42,117 nucleotides of DNA from Verrucomicrobiota bacterium (GCA_016190065.1 JACPRI010000194.1:1-42117); one strand, 5' to 3'; counted from the stretch's first letter, positions 9,265 to 16,978 are shown. Notes: generated by a model from the letters alone, not told the origin. Made by a program: numbers and translations.

Positions 9265-9398
9265 GTAGCGCAAATCTGTAATTTGCGGTAGCGCAGGATT
9301 GCATCCTGCAGTGCTCCCGCAAGCTCGCAGTCGTCCTGACTGGCCCCCGCGCTGCCGATTGCAAATCGGCGATACGGCAGACTTCAAGTCTGCGCTAC
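9265..9398. repeat. 134-bp multi-hairpin repeat element, copy A
   Basis: The element begins GTAGCGCA and ends TGCGCTAC (terminal inverted repeat). Inside are several small palindromes: AAATCTGTAATTT, GCAGGATTGCATCCTGC, GCCGATTGCAAATCGGC and GCAGACTTCAAGTCTGC. A second element with the same length and order is at 40111-40244. It fills the gap between the dioxygenase stop (9427) and the start of the 478-residue gene. Confidence 0.8.
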
Positions 9399-9426
9399 GA
9401 AAAAAGACTCCGGCGCAAAAGGCTGT

Positions 9427-10095
9427 CTAAGCTGCCGGCGTCAGCCCCATCACGATATCGAAGCGCGCGGCGAGTTCGCCGATGCGGGAGTTCTTCATCG
9501 CGACGAACGGGATCGTGATCGATTTGCGGGCCTTCTCATCTTTGATACTCCGGTAGATGCCGTCCTTCTCGTTTCCGGGATGGCCTTCGATGTAGCACTG
9601 CGTGACCAGTTCCTTGCGGCCCTTCATCTTGATCGCGAAATGAATGTGCGGGCAGCGCCCGGGGTACGGCACCGGCTTGATCGTCCGAAACAGATACTCG
9701 CCTGAGGAGCCGGTGAGAAAACGACCAAAGCCCTGGAAATGCGCGTCGCGTTTGTCGCGGTTGCTCGTGCCACTGTGCAGGTAGGCGCCATTGTGGTCGC
9801 ATTGCCAAATCTCGACGAGCGCGTTTCGGATCGGTTCGCCTCGCGCGTCGAGCACGCGACCGCTCAGCCACGTCATCTCGCCGAGGGCGGGCGTGGTCGT
9901 GTCGTTGATGACGAGCAAGTCGTTGTCCGTGTCCAGTGGCAGCTTGTCGGGATAAAACGGGCCTTCGGTCTGCGGGTGCGTTCGGACGAGTTCGTCGGCG
10001 AACAGTCCGGGAACGGTGAATAGGGCGGCCCCAAAACTCAGGCCGCGGAGGAATCGGCGGCGGTTTTGACACCGAGAGGAATGGATCGTGTTCAT
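9427..10095 (-). CDS. Tat-exported intradiol ring-cleavage dioxygenase family protein
   Basis: A 222-residue protein of the protocatechuate 3,4-dioxygenase beta-subunit fold. A twin-arginine-type signal (NRRRFLRG then a hydrophobic stretch ending GLFA) occupies residues 1-34. The family N-terminal mark TEGPFYPDKLP and the core IWQCDHNGAYLHSG follow. Iron ligands are visible: tyrosines in GAYLHSG and near VPYPGRCP, and both histidines in HIHF. The frame extends 24 codons upstream to an ATG 3 nt after the previous stop, but that stretch (KQNQPK) looks non-coding. Family members cleave catechols; the exported versions in this phylum have unproven substrates. It follows a dienelactone hydrolase, the enzyme downstream of intradiol cleavage in the classic pathway. 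Confidence 0.85.
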   Translation of the reverse strand: MNTIHSSRCQNRRRFLRGLSFGAALFTVPGLFADELVRTHPQTEGPFYPDKLPLDTDNDLLVINDTTTPALGEMTWLSGRVLDARGEPIRNALVEIWQCDHNGAYLHSGTSNRDKRDAHFQGFGRFLTGSSGEYLFRTIKPVPYPGRCPHIHFAIKMKGRKELVTQCYIEGHPGNEKDGIYRSIKDEKARKSITIPFVAMKNSRIGELAARFDIVMGLTPAA

Positions 10096-10170
10096 GTTTG
10101 GATGTGGGTTGTATGTCTTCGGTTGGTTTTGTTTTTGGTTGGATGCTGGTTTCAACTCCAAATCCATCGG

Positions 10171-10971
10171 CTAAATCTTTTTCAATAGCTCCTTCCATCG
10201 TTTCCAGGCTTCCTCGCGCGCCTTTTTGTTGGCGGCGTTGCCGCTCGGATCTTCGCCGGCGCGCATGAAGCCGTGGCCCGCGCCCTCATAGGTTACGGGA
10301 TCGTAAGTCTTCCCCGCCTTTTTCATCAACTCGGACGACTTCGGGATGGTGGCGTTGACCCGCGCGTCGTTTCCGCCGTAAAAGCCATAAATGGGGCCGT
10401 GGATGCGTGAAATGTCTTCCTCCTTCTCCGGCCCGGTGCCATAAAACGCGAAACCGGCTTTGATGTTTTTGTTGTTGGTCGCGAACCGGAACGTTTGCCC
10501 GCCGCCCCAGCAAAAACCGCCCACGGCGACCTTGCCGTTGCACGCCGGCAATTTGGCGACGTAATCCACGACCGCGTTCAAGTCGGCGGTGATTTGGTCC
10601 GGCGGCAGCGAGGAAATCGCCTTGCGCACGGCATCGCCGGCGCCAAGCTCCGCGGTACCACCGCCACCGGGCGCCGTCCCGGAAAGCAGATCCGGCGCGA
10701 TGGCGATATAGCCCGCTTCGGCCAATTGATCGGCGACGCCACGCACCCAATCCGTGAGGCCGAAGATTTCGTGGATGACGACGACGGCGGTCGCTTTTTC
10801 CTTCACTTCGGGAAACGCGATGAAGCTATTCACCTCGCGCTTCCCGTGTTTGATTTTCACCCACTCCAGATGGCGTGGGGACTTTTCAAGACGGGCTTTG
10901 GCCCAATCTTGAGCAGTGGCTGTGAGGGTTGCGAGGGCAAGGCCCGCGACGAGTATTGATGTTCGGTTCAT
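10171..10971 (-). CDS. Secreted dienelactone hydrolase family protein
   Basis: A 266-residue exported hydrolase. Residues 1-21 form a signal peptide (ending TATAQ). The dienelactone-hydrolase triad is complete: Cys154 in GGFCWGGGQ, Asp202 in GGNDARV and His233 in GAGHGFMR; the VVVIHEIFGL strand and YIAIAPDLLSG are also typical. The family hydrolyses dienelactone or related esters and lactones. It sits 76 nt upstream of the exported intradiol dioxygenase, so the pair could process an aromatic ring-cleavage product in the periplasm; this is inferred from adjacency. Upstream, 10983-11010 contains a short GGTTACATGGGTTGAATGGTTAAATGAG sort of GTTAAA-repeat sequence. Confidence 0.88.
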   Translation of the reverse strand: MNRTSILVAGLALATLTATAQDWAKARLEKSPRHLEWVKIKHGKREVNSFIAFPEVKEKATAVVVIHEIFGLTDWVRGVADQLAEAGYIAIAPDLLSGTAPGGGGTAELGAGDAVRKAISSLPPDQITADLNAVVDYVAKLPACNGKVAVGGFCWGGGQTFRFATNNKNIKAGFAFYGTGPEKEEDISRIHGPIYGFYGGNDARVNATIPKSSELMKKAGKTYDPVTYEGAGHGFMRAGEDPSGNAANKKAREEAWKRWKELLKKI

Positions 10972-11073
10972 GGTCCGTAGCGGTTACATGGGTTGAATGG
11001 TTAAATGAGTTAGACAAGCAAAAACATTGTGAACTTTCGACGAATTCGGCCGGCGCTTGGCTACTCATCTCGC

Positions 11074-11814
11074 TCATTGACCAGGTTTGGGGCGCCGCGG
11101 ACCCCCGGGTTTGGCCGGGGACGCTGCGGTCGCCGAGCTGGTTTGCGCCGCTTGTTCGATGGATTTGAGATCGGCTCGACCCGACGTTGCCTGGACATTC
11201 AACTTGAGCACGACTTCCTTTCGAATCAGATCGTTGGCCCGGCCGGGATATTTGATTTCAAAATCGAAACGGTTGATCGCGAACTCTGCCGTCACGCTGA
11301 CCGCGGACTCGCTCACCCCAATCTTGGCCGGGAAAGAAATCGACTGGGTGATCCCGTGAAGATTTAGATCGCCCGTCACGGTGGCGCCATCCTTCGCCTG
11401 GCTCACGGAGGTAGTGACAAACGTCGCGGTGGGATGCTGAGCGACATCGAAGAAATCGGCGCTCTTCAGATGTGACGTAAGCCGGTTGTCATCCGCCCAG
11501 AGTGATGTGGTGTCGATGACGACTTTGTTCCCGGTGTCCGCGACTCGGCCATTCACGACTCTGAATTCGCCGGCGAAACTCTTGAAGCCGCCGTTATGGC
11601 TTCCTGTGACTTTCGAACCCACGAACCCGATGGTTGAAGGCTCAGGCTTGAAAGCGAAAAACTGGCCGGCCGTGGCGGCGGCCTTCTCGCCCTCCATCGC
11701 GGCGCCGGAGGGTTTATTGACCGAAGCGGCCGGCACGTGGTCGGCCGGATTGCCGCAGCCCAGCAAGAAAAAGATGGGGACGACGCCAGGGGCTTTGATC
11801 AGGTCGGGGACCAA
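11074..11814 (-). CDS. YceI-family lipoprotein
   Basis: A YceI-domain protein of 246 residues if translated from the TTG at 11812-11814. I prefer this start because GAGGAGAGG lies just upstream and because it places the signal peptide with lipobox LLGC (IFFLLGCGN) at the N-terminus; an ATG at 11982 exists in frame but would put 56 low-complexity residues before the signal. The YceI beta-barrel runs from about residue 60 to 210 (STIGFVGSKVTGSHNGGF, LKSADFFDVAQHPTATF, LNLHGITQSISFP). YceI barrels bind isoprenoid-like lipids. The C-terminus is a proline/alanine-rich tail. It follows a Rieske protein gene with the same orientation. Confidence 0.82.
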   Translation of the reverse strand: MVPDLIKAPGVVPIFFLLGCGNPADHVPAASVNKPSGAAMEGEKAAATAGQFFAFKPEPSTIGFVGSKVTGSHNGGFKSFAGEFRVVNGRVADTGNKVVIDTTSLWADDNRLTSHLKSADFFDVAQHPTATFVTTSVSQAKDGATVTGDLNLHGITQSISFPAKIGVSESAVSVTAEFAINRFDFEIKYPGRANDLIRKEVVLKLNVQATSGRADLKSIEQAAQTSSATAASPAKPGGPRRPKPGQ

Positions 11815-11998
11815 ACTACCTCTCCTCACTCGGATGGAGGAGAAGGAGCTCAATAAGCGAGAAACATGCGTGATCAAAATCGCAAGCCCCCTCTCTCCGG
11901 CTCTGTCCCCACTCGTTCCTCGCGGGGCGAGAGAGACCGGTGAACTTGCTCGAATTCCAAGAGTCGCGGGCATGTTTTTCATCTGTCTTGTTTAGCTT

Positions 11999-12766
11999 TC
12001 AAATTTCATTGACGCGGACTGCAACCATGTAAAAGCCGGCCGGGGATTGGCGCTCCACAAACAGGCTCACGTTGGCCGTGGTGGTCGAACTGAACGCCGT
12101 TTGGTCGGCTGCGCCGTCCGCCGTTGCGGAAAAGGAAGTCGCCGTGGCCTGTTTGTCCAACGACTCGCGATAAAGAACTTCGTATTCGACCTTGCGCAGG
12201 GCACGGAAGTCCAATCGCAGGCGTGGATTCCCGCCTCCGGCCGACTGAACATTCGAGCCGGTGATGGAGTAGCCTAGACTTGGAATCTGCACTTCCAGAA
12301 GGTCGGCGCCATCGAATTTGACCGTGTATTTGCTCAGCGCGCTGGTGGCCAGACCGGAAATCCGTCGGCCGTCAATTCCGAAGATCGACCCGTGGCACGG
12401 ACAGACCATCTGGTTGGTGAAAGCCTCCATGGGAGGGATCGCGCAGCTTTCGTGGGTGCAGCGCGAGTTGAGGGCGAAGAAGGTATTGCTGGGGCCGCGA
12501 TTGATGATCACAGGGTAAAACTGTCCGTCCGGCATCAGATCGGCTCTCAGGGGATTGATCGCCAGCCGGACCGAGCCGGATTCGTCTTGCAGTGCGGGAA
12601 AGTTGCTGAGCTTTAAGCGCAGCGTGCCGGTGGTGGACACAGCGAGTGTCCTGATTTCCGCCGCCAGACTGTCCGTCCAGGTTTTGCCCAGCAAAGCGGA
12701 GTAAGCGGTCGCAAAGGCGAACGTTTTGATGAAGCGACGGCGCTCCAAGGTTAAGTTTTGTTTCAT
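11999..12766 (-). CDS. Tat-exported Rieske [2Fe-2S] protein
   Basis: A 255-residue protein with a twin-arginine signal (RRRFIKTFAFATAYS). The cluster ligands are C103-x-H105 in SRCTHESC and C122-x2-H125 in VCPCHGSIFG. Cysteines 108 and 124 match the disulfide pair of the bc1-type Rieske fold, which suggests a high-potential centre. The C-terminal third (from about 160) is an added domain containing RLDFRALRKVEYEVLYRESLD and then a beta-rich stretch, resembling the RxF..L.Y.V.....L..W modules of secreted verrucomicrobial proteins. The redox partner is unknown. It lies between the FecR gene and the YceI gene on the same strand. Confidence 0.87.
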   Translation of the reverse strand: MKQNLTLERRRFIKTFAFATAYSALLGKTWTDSLAAEIRTLAVSTTGTLRLKLSNFPALQDESGSVRLAINPLRADLMPDGQFYPVIINRGPSNTFFALNSRCTHESCAIPPMEAFTNQMVCPCHGSIFGIDGRRISGLATSALSKYTVKFDGADLLEVQIPSLGYSITGSNVQSAGGGNPRLRLDFRALRKVEYEVLYRESLDKQATATSFSATADGAADQTAFSSTTTANVSLFVERQSPAGFYMVAVRVNEI

Positions 12767-12832
12767 GCTTCTTTCTTTTTCGATTTCAGGGGTTCAGGTC
12801 TTTGCCGCATTCACACACGTGTAGGTCCCCAG

Positions 12833-14227
12833 TTAGCGAGTTGACGCAAGCACACGAACATGGTCAAAGACGGATGTGGCCAGGGAGGCGTTGTCCCACG
12901 AAGTCACGCCCAGGCCGATGTAAATGCGCTTGCTCATCTTGATTCGGACCGCGCCGGCCTTCGTCCACCGTTGGCCGTCGGGCGATATGGAAGCGGTAAT
13001 GGAGTCGCCCTTGCGCGTCAGACGTAGCCAGTGCGGCGCGCCTTCACGGCCCACGCGATCGGATTTGCTCTCGATCGCGGGCCGATGCTCGAACTCAACA
13101 TTACCGTCAGGCCGCAAAAACAGAAACGCGTGCGGGGCCGCGGTCTTGAGGCTTTCGCGGATGACCACGCCCGCTTTTCCTCCCGGATGCGACATCTGCA
13201 GGTCCGCGATGCGCGCCATGACTTCGCCGTCGCCATCCAGGGCTTGATAAACAAAGTGAAATTGGTCCTTGGTCAGGCACGTGTTTCGCCCAGCGCCCTT
13301 GGCCGTGCAACGATCCCCTTCCAGCCGCGCGGCACCGGCCAGTCCGACCTCGCCGACGTCCTGGGAATGCCACGGTTCCTCCAACAGCGAACGCGCGGCC
13401 ATCTCGACTCCTTTCGCGGCCATCGCGAAGAATCCTCCCGTCACCAGCGCTGATTTGCCGTCATCACGATTGACGAATTGGATGGTTCCATCCAACACGT
13501 CCAGCCGGCTGAACTGCGCGTTCACGGTCAGCAGAAATTCAGTGCCCATGACCATGGCTTCGGCGTGGGGCGTCAGGACCAGCATAGGCTGTCCCTTGGG
13601 TTGAGGCGCGACCTTGGCCGTGATGGCTCCCACGGCCAATTCGAGCCGATGGGCAGCGTTGGTTCTCTCCAAACGCAGCCGCGTCCCGGTGTGCAGTTCC
13701 AGCGTCGTGGCCTCCTTGAGGTACGCCACGGTCGCGCCGTTCTGAGCGGAAGTTTGAATTTGATCACCGGACTTCACAGCCATAACGCCGGTCCAGGCGA
13801 CCGGTTTGCCTCCCCGTACCAGAGTCACGCCCTGGGCGCGCCCTTCGATCTGTGCGAGCGTTTCGTTCTCGGCCGGCCGCAGCAGCAGGAAACAAACAAC
13901 GGCCGTAGTTGCCGCCGCCGACAAAGCGAGCTTCCATTTCGCTCCGCGGAACACACGCCGAGTGGCCAGCCAGATTCTGTGCGGGTGGCCCTCAAACACT
14001 TCGCTCTCCCGAACCTCAGCCGTCTCGAAAGCGCGGGCTTGCTGCCCGGCCTCCAAACGAGCTTTCGCGGCCAAAAGCGCTTCCAGCAGGTTGGCGTCAA
14101 AGGCAAACTCTTGCCGCAGCCGTGCGCGTCCTTCCGCCGTGCTCAACCAGGCGTTCAGCTCGGCCAACTCTTCTCGCGTCAGGGTGCGATCGTGCCACTT
14201 GACGAGCAATTCCTCCAGTGGGGTCAT
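12833..14227 (-). CDS. FecR-type anti-sigma/signal protein with C-terminal DUF1349-like domain
   Basis: A 464-residue single-pass membrane protein. Residues 1-45 resemble the FecR cytoplasmic anti-sigma segment (WHDRTLTREELAELNAWLSTAEGR). A membrane helix lies near 98-117 (LALSAAATTAVVCFLLL). The FecR domain spans about 125-265 (GVMAVKSGDQIQTSAQNGATVAYL, LTPHAEAMVMGTEFLLTV, RLDVLDGTIQFVN). The C-terminal 180 residues form a lectin-like jelly roll resembling DUF1349 (WHSQDVGEVGLAG, GVVIRESLKTAAPHAFL, HWLRLTRKGDSITASISPDGQRW). Its ATG overlaps the sigma-factor stop by 4 nt (ATGA), so the two are translationally coupled and form a signalling pair across the membrane. Confidence 0.87.
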   Translation of the reverse strand: MTPLEELLVKWHDRTLTREELAELNAWLSTAEGRARLRQEFAFDANLLEALLAAKARLEAGQQARAFETAEVRESEVFEGHPHRIWLATRRVFRGAKWKLALSAAATTAVVCFLLLRPAENETLAQIEGRAQGVTLVRGGKPVAWTGVMAVKSGDQIQTSAQNGATVAYLKEATTLELHTGTRLRLERTNAAHRLELAVGAITAKVAPQPKGQPMLVLTPHAEAMVMGTEFLLTVNAQFSRLDVLDGTIQFVNRDDGKSALVTGGFFAMAAKGVEMAARSLLEEPWHSQDVGEVGLAGAARLEGDRCTAKGAGRNTCLTKDQFHFVYQALDGDGEVMARIADLQMSHPGGKAGVVIRESLKTAAPHAFLFLRPDGNVEFEHRPAIESKSDRVGREGAPHWLRLTRKGDSITASISPDGQRWTKAGAVRIKMSKRIYIGLGVTSWDNASLATSVFDHVRVLASTR

Positions 14228-14766
14228 AAACCCAGCTCCTGCAGCTTCAACTTCTTTTCCACGCAGAGGGCGAGAGCCTCGCGGAGGCGGACGAGCGCTT
14301 TGATCACGGCGGCGGTGGATTGCCGCAGGTGCGAGGCAATCACGCCGATGGAAAAACCCTCCTCGTATTTGAGCAGGAGCAGCCGTTTGGATTTTTCCGG
14401 GAGGGCGTCAACGCATTGGTTGAGTGCGTATTGGCGATCCGGCCAGCGATCCTTGGACGGATCGGCCTCCGCAAAGGCCAGCTCGACGTAATCGACAAAT
14501 TCCAGAAGCGTGCTGTCCGCCACGACTTTGGCGACTCGCTGTTCCCGCCAATGTTGAAGAATCAGATTCTTGGCGACGGCCCGGCACCAATTGGTCTGAT
14601 TCTCGATCACGGTCCCGTTTTCCAACGCGCCCGCCAGCTTGAGCCAGACGTCCTGGTAAATGTCCTCCGCCGTCTGTGGGTGCCGCACGAGTCCGTAAAT
14701 GAACGCCATGAGCTGTGGCCGGCTGGCCAAAAACTCCGTGGTCACTTGTTTTAGCGCTTCGCTCAT
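14224..14766 (-). CDS. ECF-type RNA polymerase sigma factor
   Basis: A 180-residue sigma-70 family factor of the kind expanded in Planctomycetota and Verrucomicrobiota. Region 2 spans about residues 10-75 (LMAFIYGLVRHPQTAEDIYQDVWLKL, then NLILQHWREQ). Region 4 spans about 120-172 (ALPEKSKRLLLLKYEEGFSIGVIASHL, a helix-turn-helix, then AVIKALVRLREALA). Its stop overlaps the start of the FecR gene. It probably controls its own operon and possibly the Rieske, YceI and hydrolase genes downstream, although no promoter motif was identified. The 90 nt upstream to the next gene hold nothing recognisable. Confidence 0.9.
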   Translation of the reverse strand: MSEALKQVTTEFLASRPQLMAFIYGLVRHPQTAEDIYQDVWLKLAGALENGTVIENQTNWCRAVAKNLILQHWREQRVAKVVADSTLLEFVDYVELAFAEADPSKDRWPDRQYALNQCVDALPEKSKRLLLLKYEEGFSIGVIASHLRQSTAAVIKALVRLREALALCVEKKLKLQELGL

Positions 14767-14856
14767 GTCGAGATCGGCTCTGGCTTCATATAAGACGTAC
14801 GAACCGGCAAAAAGTGGACAAATATTTCTCTCGGAACCGGGGCCACTTCAGCCCGA

Positions 14857-15219
14857 TCAACTCCAATTGCCCAAGAATTCAAGATGGTCCTCCATGTCCA
14901 CAGTAGTTTTGGCTTGGCTCAGTCGCAGTAACCGTCGTAGCTCTTCACCGATGGATGCGGTTTGCTGATCTCCGATGATGATGCCAGCATGGTGACGGCC
15001 TGTTCGAAGGAATTCTGAATGAAGACGGCAGAAATCGGAGGCGTTGTAAGTGTAAATGACGCGCTCCTCCTCGCAGGCCCAAGCGAGTTGCTCCTCGTCT
15101 GAATACTGCAAAAGCCCCCGCTCCCTGCTCGACGTGACATCCCATCCGCGATGACGCAAACCATTCAACAGAGCATGAGCATCGGCATCCTCATCCAGGT
15201 GAAGTTTTAGTACGCTCAA
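14857..15219 (-). CDS. DUF5615 PIN-like toxin
   Basis: A 120-residue protein starting with TTG. The hallmarks of the DUF5615 PIN-like RNase family are visible: N-terminal LHLDED acidic cluster, GWDVTSSRERGL, YSDEEQLAWACEEERVIYTYNASDF with the last acidic position, and a GIII strand. PIN-like nucleases act on RNA with metal held by these acidic residues. The gene lies 44 nt after a DUF433 gene on the same strand; DUF433-DUF5615 pairs are recognised toxin-antitoxin modules. All acidic positions look intact, so the toxin is probably active. Confidence 0.82.
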   Translation of the reverse strand: MSVLKLHLDEDADAHALLNGLRHRGWDVTSSRERGLLQYSDEEQLAWACEEERVIYTYNASDFCRLHSEFLRTGRHHAGIIIGDQQTASIGEELRRLLRLSQAKTTVDMEDHLEFLGNWS

Positions 15220-15263
15220 GCTCTGCTTACCACCTGGTGTTCCAGGCCCGAATCAAACAAATG

Positions 15264-15557
15264 TCATTTGGGGACGACCCCTAAGTTGCTGGAAACAGCA
15301 CGCTCCTCTTCCAAATACCCTTCAATTTCTTCCCGGTGCAAATGATAATAAGCCAATGCGGCATGGATTTCGGCCGGCGTCAACGTGGACAATCGCTCTC
15401 CAATTTCCTCGACGCTCAGCCCCAACTTCCACCAGCCTGCAACTCGATGCACGCCGACCCGATGTCCTTGAATTCGAGGTTTTCCGCCAAGAACGCCCGT
15501 CGTGCGAACGATCATCTCGCCCAGCTCGGTTGTCGGCTTTTCCAGTTCTGCACCCAT
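15264..15557 (-). CDS. DUF433 antitoxin
   Basis: A 97-residue DUF433 protein, partner of the DUF5615 gene that follows. The diagnostic segment is VLGGKPRIQGHRVGVHRVAGWWKLGLSVEEIGERLSTLTPAEIHAALAYYHLHREEIE, a winged-helix-like DNA-binding antitoxin core (GKPxIxGxR, then ...LTxAxIxAALxYY). In such operons the antitoxin comes first and represses the promoter. The start at 15555-15557 is ATG. Confidence 0.85.
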   Translation of the reverse strand: MGAELEKPTTELGEMIVRTTGVLGGKPRIQGHRVGVHRVAGWWKLGLSVEEIGERLSTLTPAEIHAALAYYHLHREEIEGYLEEERAVSSNLGVVPK

Positions 15558-15566
15558 GATAAAATC

Positions 15567-16007
15567 TTAATCCAAAGCCTCCCGGCGGCAAAGCGCTTTT
15601 TGGGGCAAAAGAAACTTTCTAGCGCCCGGCGGCTTCGAGGAGGCTTCAAATAAGAATCCCACCAGCACCCGCGCAATGGCCGCGCGCTGCAGTTCGCCGC
15701 CGGAAAGTTCATGCGGACAGTGGTCCCGGCGGTGCGTTAGACCAACCTTTTCCAGTAATGCCGCGCCGCGCCGCGGATCACGGCGGCGCGCGAAGAATGC
15801 AGGTAAAGCAACGTTTTCGGCAACGGTCAGCGTCGGCACGAGTCCGAAATGTTGAAAGACGAAACCAATTTGCTCGCGGCGAAAACGGGTTCGCTCTCGC
15901 TCGCTGAGTTCGCGCAGCTCATGCCCGTTGAGGCGCAGCGAGCCGGAGGTCGGGCTGTCCATGCAACCAAGGAGGTTGACGTCGAACCGATCCATCGGCG
16001 GGGCCAA
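15567..16007 (-). pseudogene. Remnant of an ABC transporter ATPase (LolD/MacB type)
   Basis: Only the middle of an ABC ATPase remains. From about 15975 to 15655 the minus strand encodes LLGCMDSPTSGSLRLNG, the Q-loop segment IGFVFQHFGLVPTLTVAENV and the signature LSGGELQRAAIARVLV. The Walker A loop, which should precede LLGCMD, is destroyed (the DNA reads GGTTCGACGTCAACCTC where a GKST-coding stretch is expected), and the frame leaves the family straight after the signature, so Walker B and the H-loop are missing. No permease gene is adjacent. A decayed fragment left by rearrangement next to the toxin-antitoxin pair is the simplest reading. Confidence 0.75.
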
Positions 16008-16165
16008 CCGACGCCTTCTCCCGTGCTGCGTGTTACCCTCGATTTGGATTCAGCCGTCCCAGGCGGCTTGCGTTTTCGTCCCCTTCTTTAGAAACTCGAC
16101 GCCATCGAATCGGCGCTGTGCCACTCCTCGAATCATCGACAACTCGACATTGGAAAGACATTGCC

Positions 16166-16759
16166 ATGGCGTTTTTGAAATTAGTGGCCGAGTCTGAAGC
16201 GACGGGCGCGGTGAAGCGTCTTTACGATGCCGCTTTGTCCCGCGCGGGCTACGTGGCGAATATCATCAAAGTGATGAGCCGCGATGTCGCGACCGCCGAC
16301 GCCTCCATTCAGTTCTACATGCGGTTAATGAAATCGGAGAATGCGCTCAGCAAGGCGCGTAAAGAAATGCTCGCCACTGTCGTCAGCAATCTCAACGATT
16401 GCTTCTACTGAACGTTTTCTCACGCGGAGGACTTCCGTGCGGAGTCTGGACAAAATGAAGCGGCCGACCAGTTGATCTACGATTATCGCCGCACGCCCTT
16501 GAGCCGGGAAGACCGCGCGCTTTGCGATTTTGCCGCCAAGCTGACGCTTCACCCCGGCGCGATGGAGAAATCGGACTTCGATCGGCTCATCGAGCATGGT
16601 TTCACCGACGAACAAATCACCCTCGGCGTTCAGGTCATCGGCTACTTCAATTACATCAACCGGGTCGCCGAGGGGCTGGGTGTTGATCCCGAGCCTTGGA
16701 TGAAACTCACGCCGTCCGAGTGGCGGCAAAAGAAATCAAACCAAAGGAACATATCATGA
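16166..16759 (+). CDS. AhpD-like peroxidase-related protein, candidate selenoprotein (TGA = Sec82)
   Basis: Read through one in-frame TGA (16409-16411), this encodes a 197-residue member of the carboxymuconolactone-decarboxylase/AhpD family, peroxidase-related branch. It begins MAFLKLVAESEATGAVKRLY after GGAAAG, the usual family N-terminus. The redox motif is C79-F-Y-[TGA82]-x3-H86; relatives have CxxC-x3-H, so the TGA stands exactly at the second redox cysteine. After it the frame stays open for 115 codons and keeps family features (SHAEDFR, LSREDRALCDFAAKLT, DEQITLGVQVIGYFNYINRVAEGLGVDPEP). Selenocysteine in AhpD-like proteins is known from other bacteria. The alternatives are a TGC-to-TGA nonsense mutation or a sequencing error. 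Its stop overlaps the next start (ATGA). Confidence 0.75.
16417..16444 (+). promoter_or_regulatory. Candidate bacterial SECIS hairpin
   Basis: Starting 6 nt after the TGA, bases 16423-16428 (CGCGGA) pair with 16434-16439 (TCCGTG, one G-T pair), leaving the 5-nt apical loop GGACT. C421-G441, C419-G442 and T418-A443 can extend the stem past a mismatch and a bulged T. The loop begins with G and starts 17 nt after the TGA, both within the range described for bacterial SECIS elements. The structure was folded by eye only. Confidence 0.5.
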
Positions 16760-16965
16760 AATACGGAGCGAGAAACAACGTGACCGCGCGAGTGACCTCG
16801 ATCAAAAGCGACCCGGTCATGTCGTTGGTGAAGTTCAAAGTCGTGGGTCCGGCCAAAATGGCTTCGGTCCTGACCACCGAATCCCTGCAGGAGCTTGACT
16901 TGAAGGTCGGCGACACGGTCCAACTCGTCATCAAAGCGATCAACGTGCTGCCGGTGAGGGAATAG
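16756..16965 (+). CDS. Molbindin (Mop/TOBE-domain molybdate-binding protein)
   Basis: A 69-residue single Mop domain starting MKYGARNNVTARVTSIKSD, with the typical VMSLVKFKV, ASVLTTESLQELDLKVGDTVQLVIKAINV ending. Such proteins bind molybdate or tungstate as oligomers in the cytoplasm and act in storage or as sensors. The ATG overlaps the preceding stop by 4 nt (ATGA), and AAAGGA lies 6 nt upstream, so it is translationally coupled to the AhpD-like gene and should only be well expressed if that frame is translated to its end. Confidence 0.85.
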   Translation: MKYGARNNVTARVTSIKSDPVMSLVKFKVVGPAKMASVLTTESLQELDLKVGDTVQLVIKAINVLPVRE

Positions 16966-16978
16966 ACTTATCGCGGAA

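Noticed and set aside
9265-9398. Possible tRNA or CRISPR array, because of regular palindromes
   Set aside because: No cloverleaf or anticodon arm, and no equal-length repeat/spacer order; two copies 31 kb apart show it is a dispersed repeat.
11815-11982. Longer N-terminus for the YceI protein from ATG 11982
   Set aside because: It would place 56 low-complexity residues before a lipoprotein signal; the TTG with a good ribosome site fits better.
16118-16411. Stand-alone 97-residue protein ending at the TGA, started from GTG 16118
   Set aside because: The family starts at ATG 16166 and continues in frame past the TGA; a protein ending at the redox motif would lack the second half of the fold.
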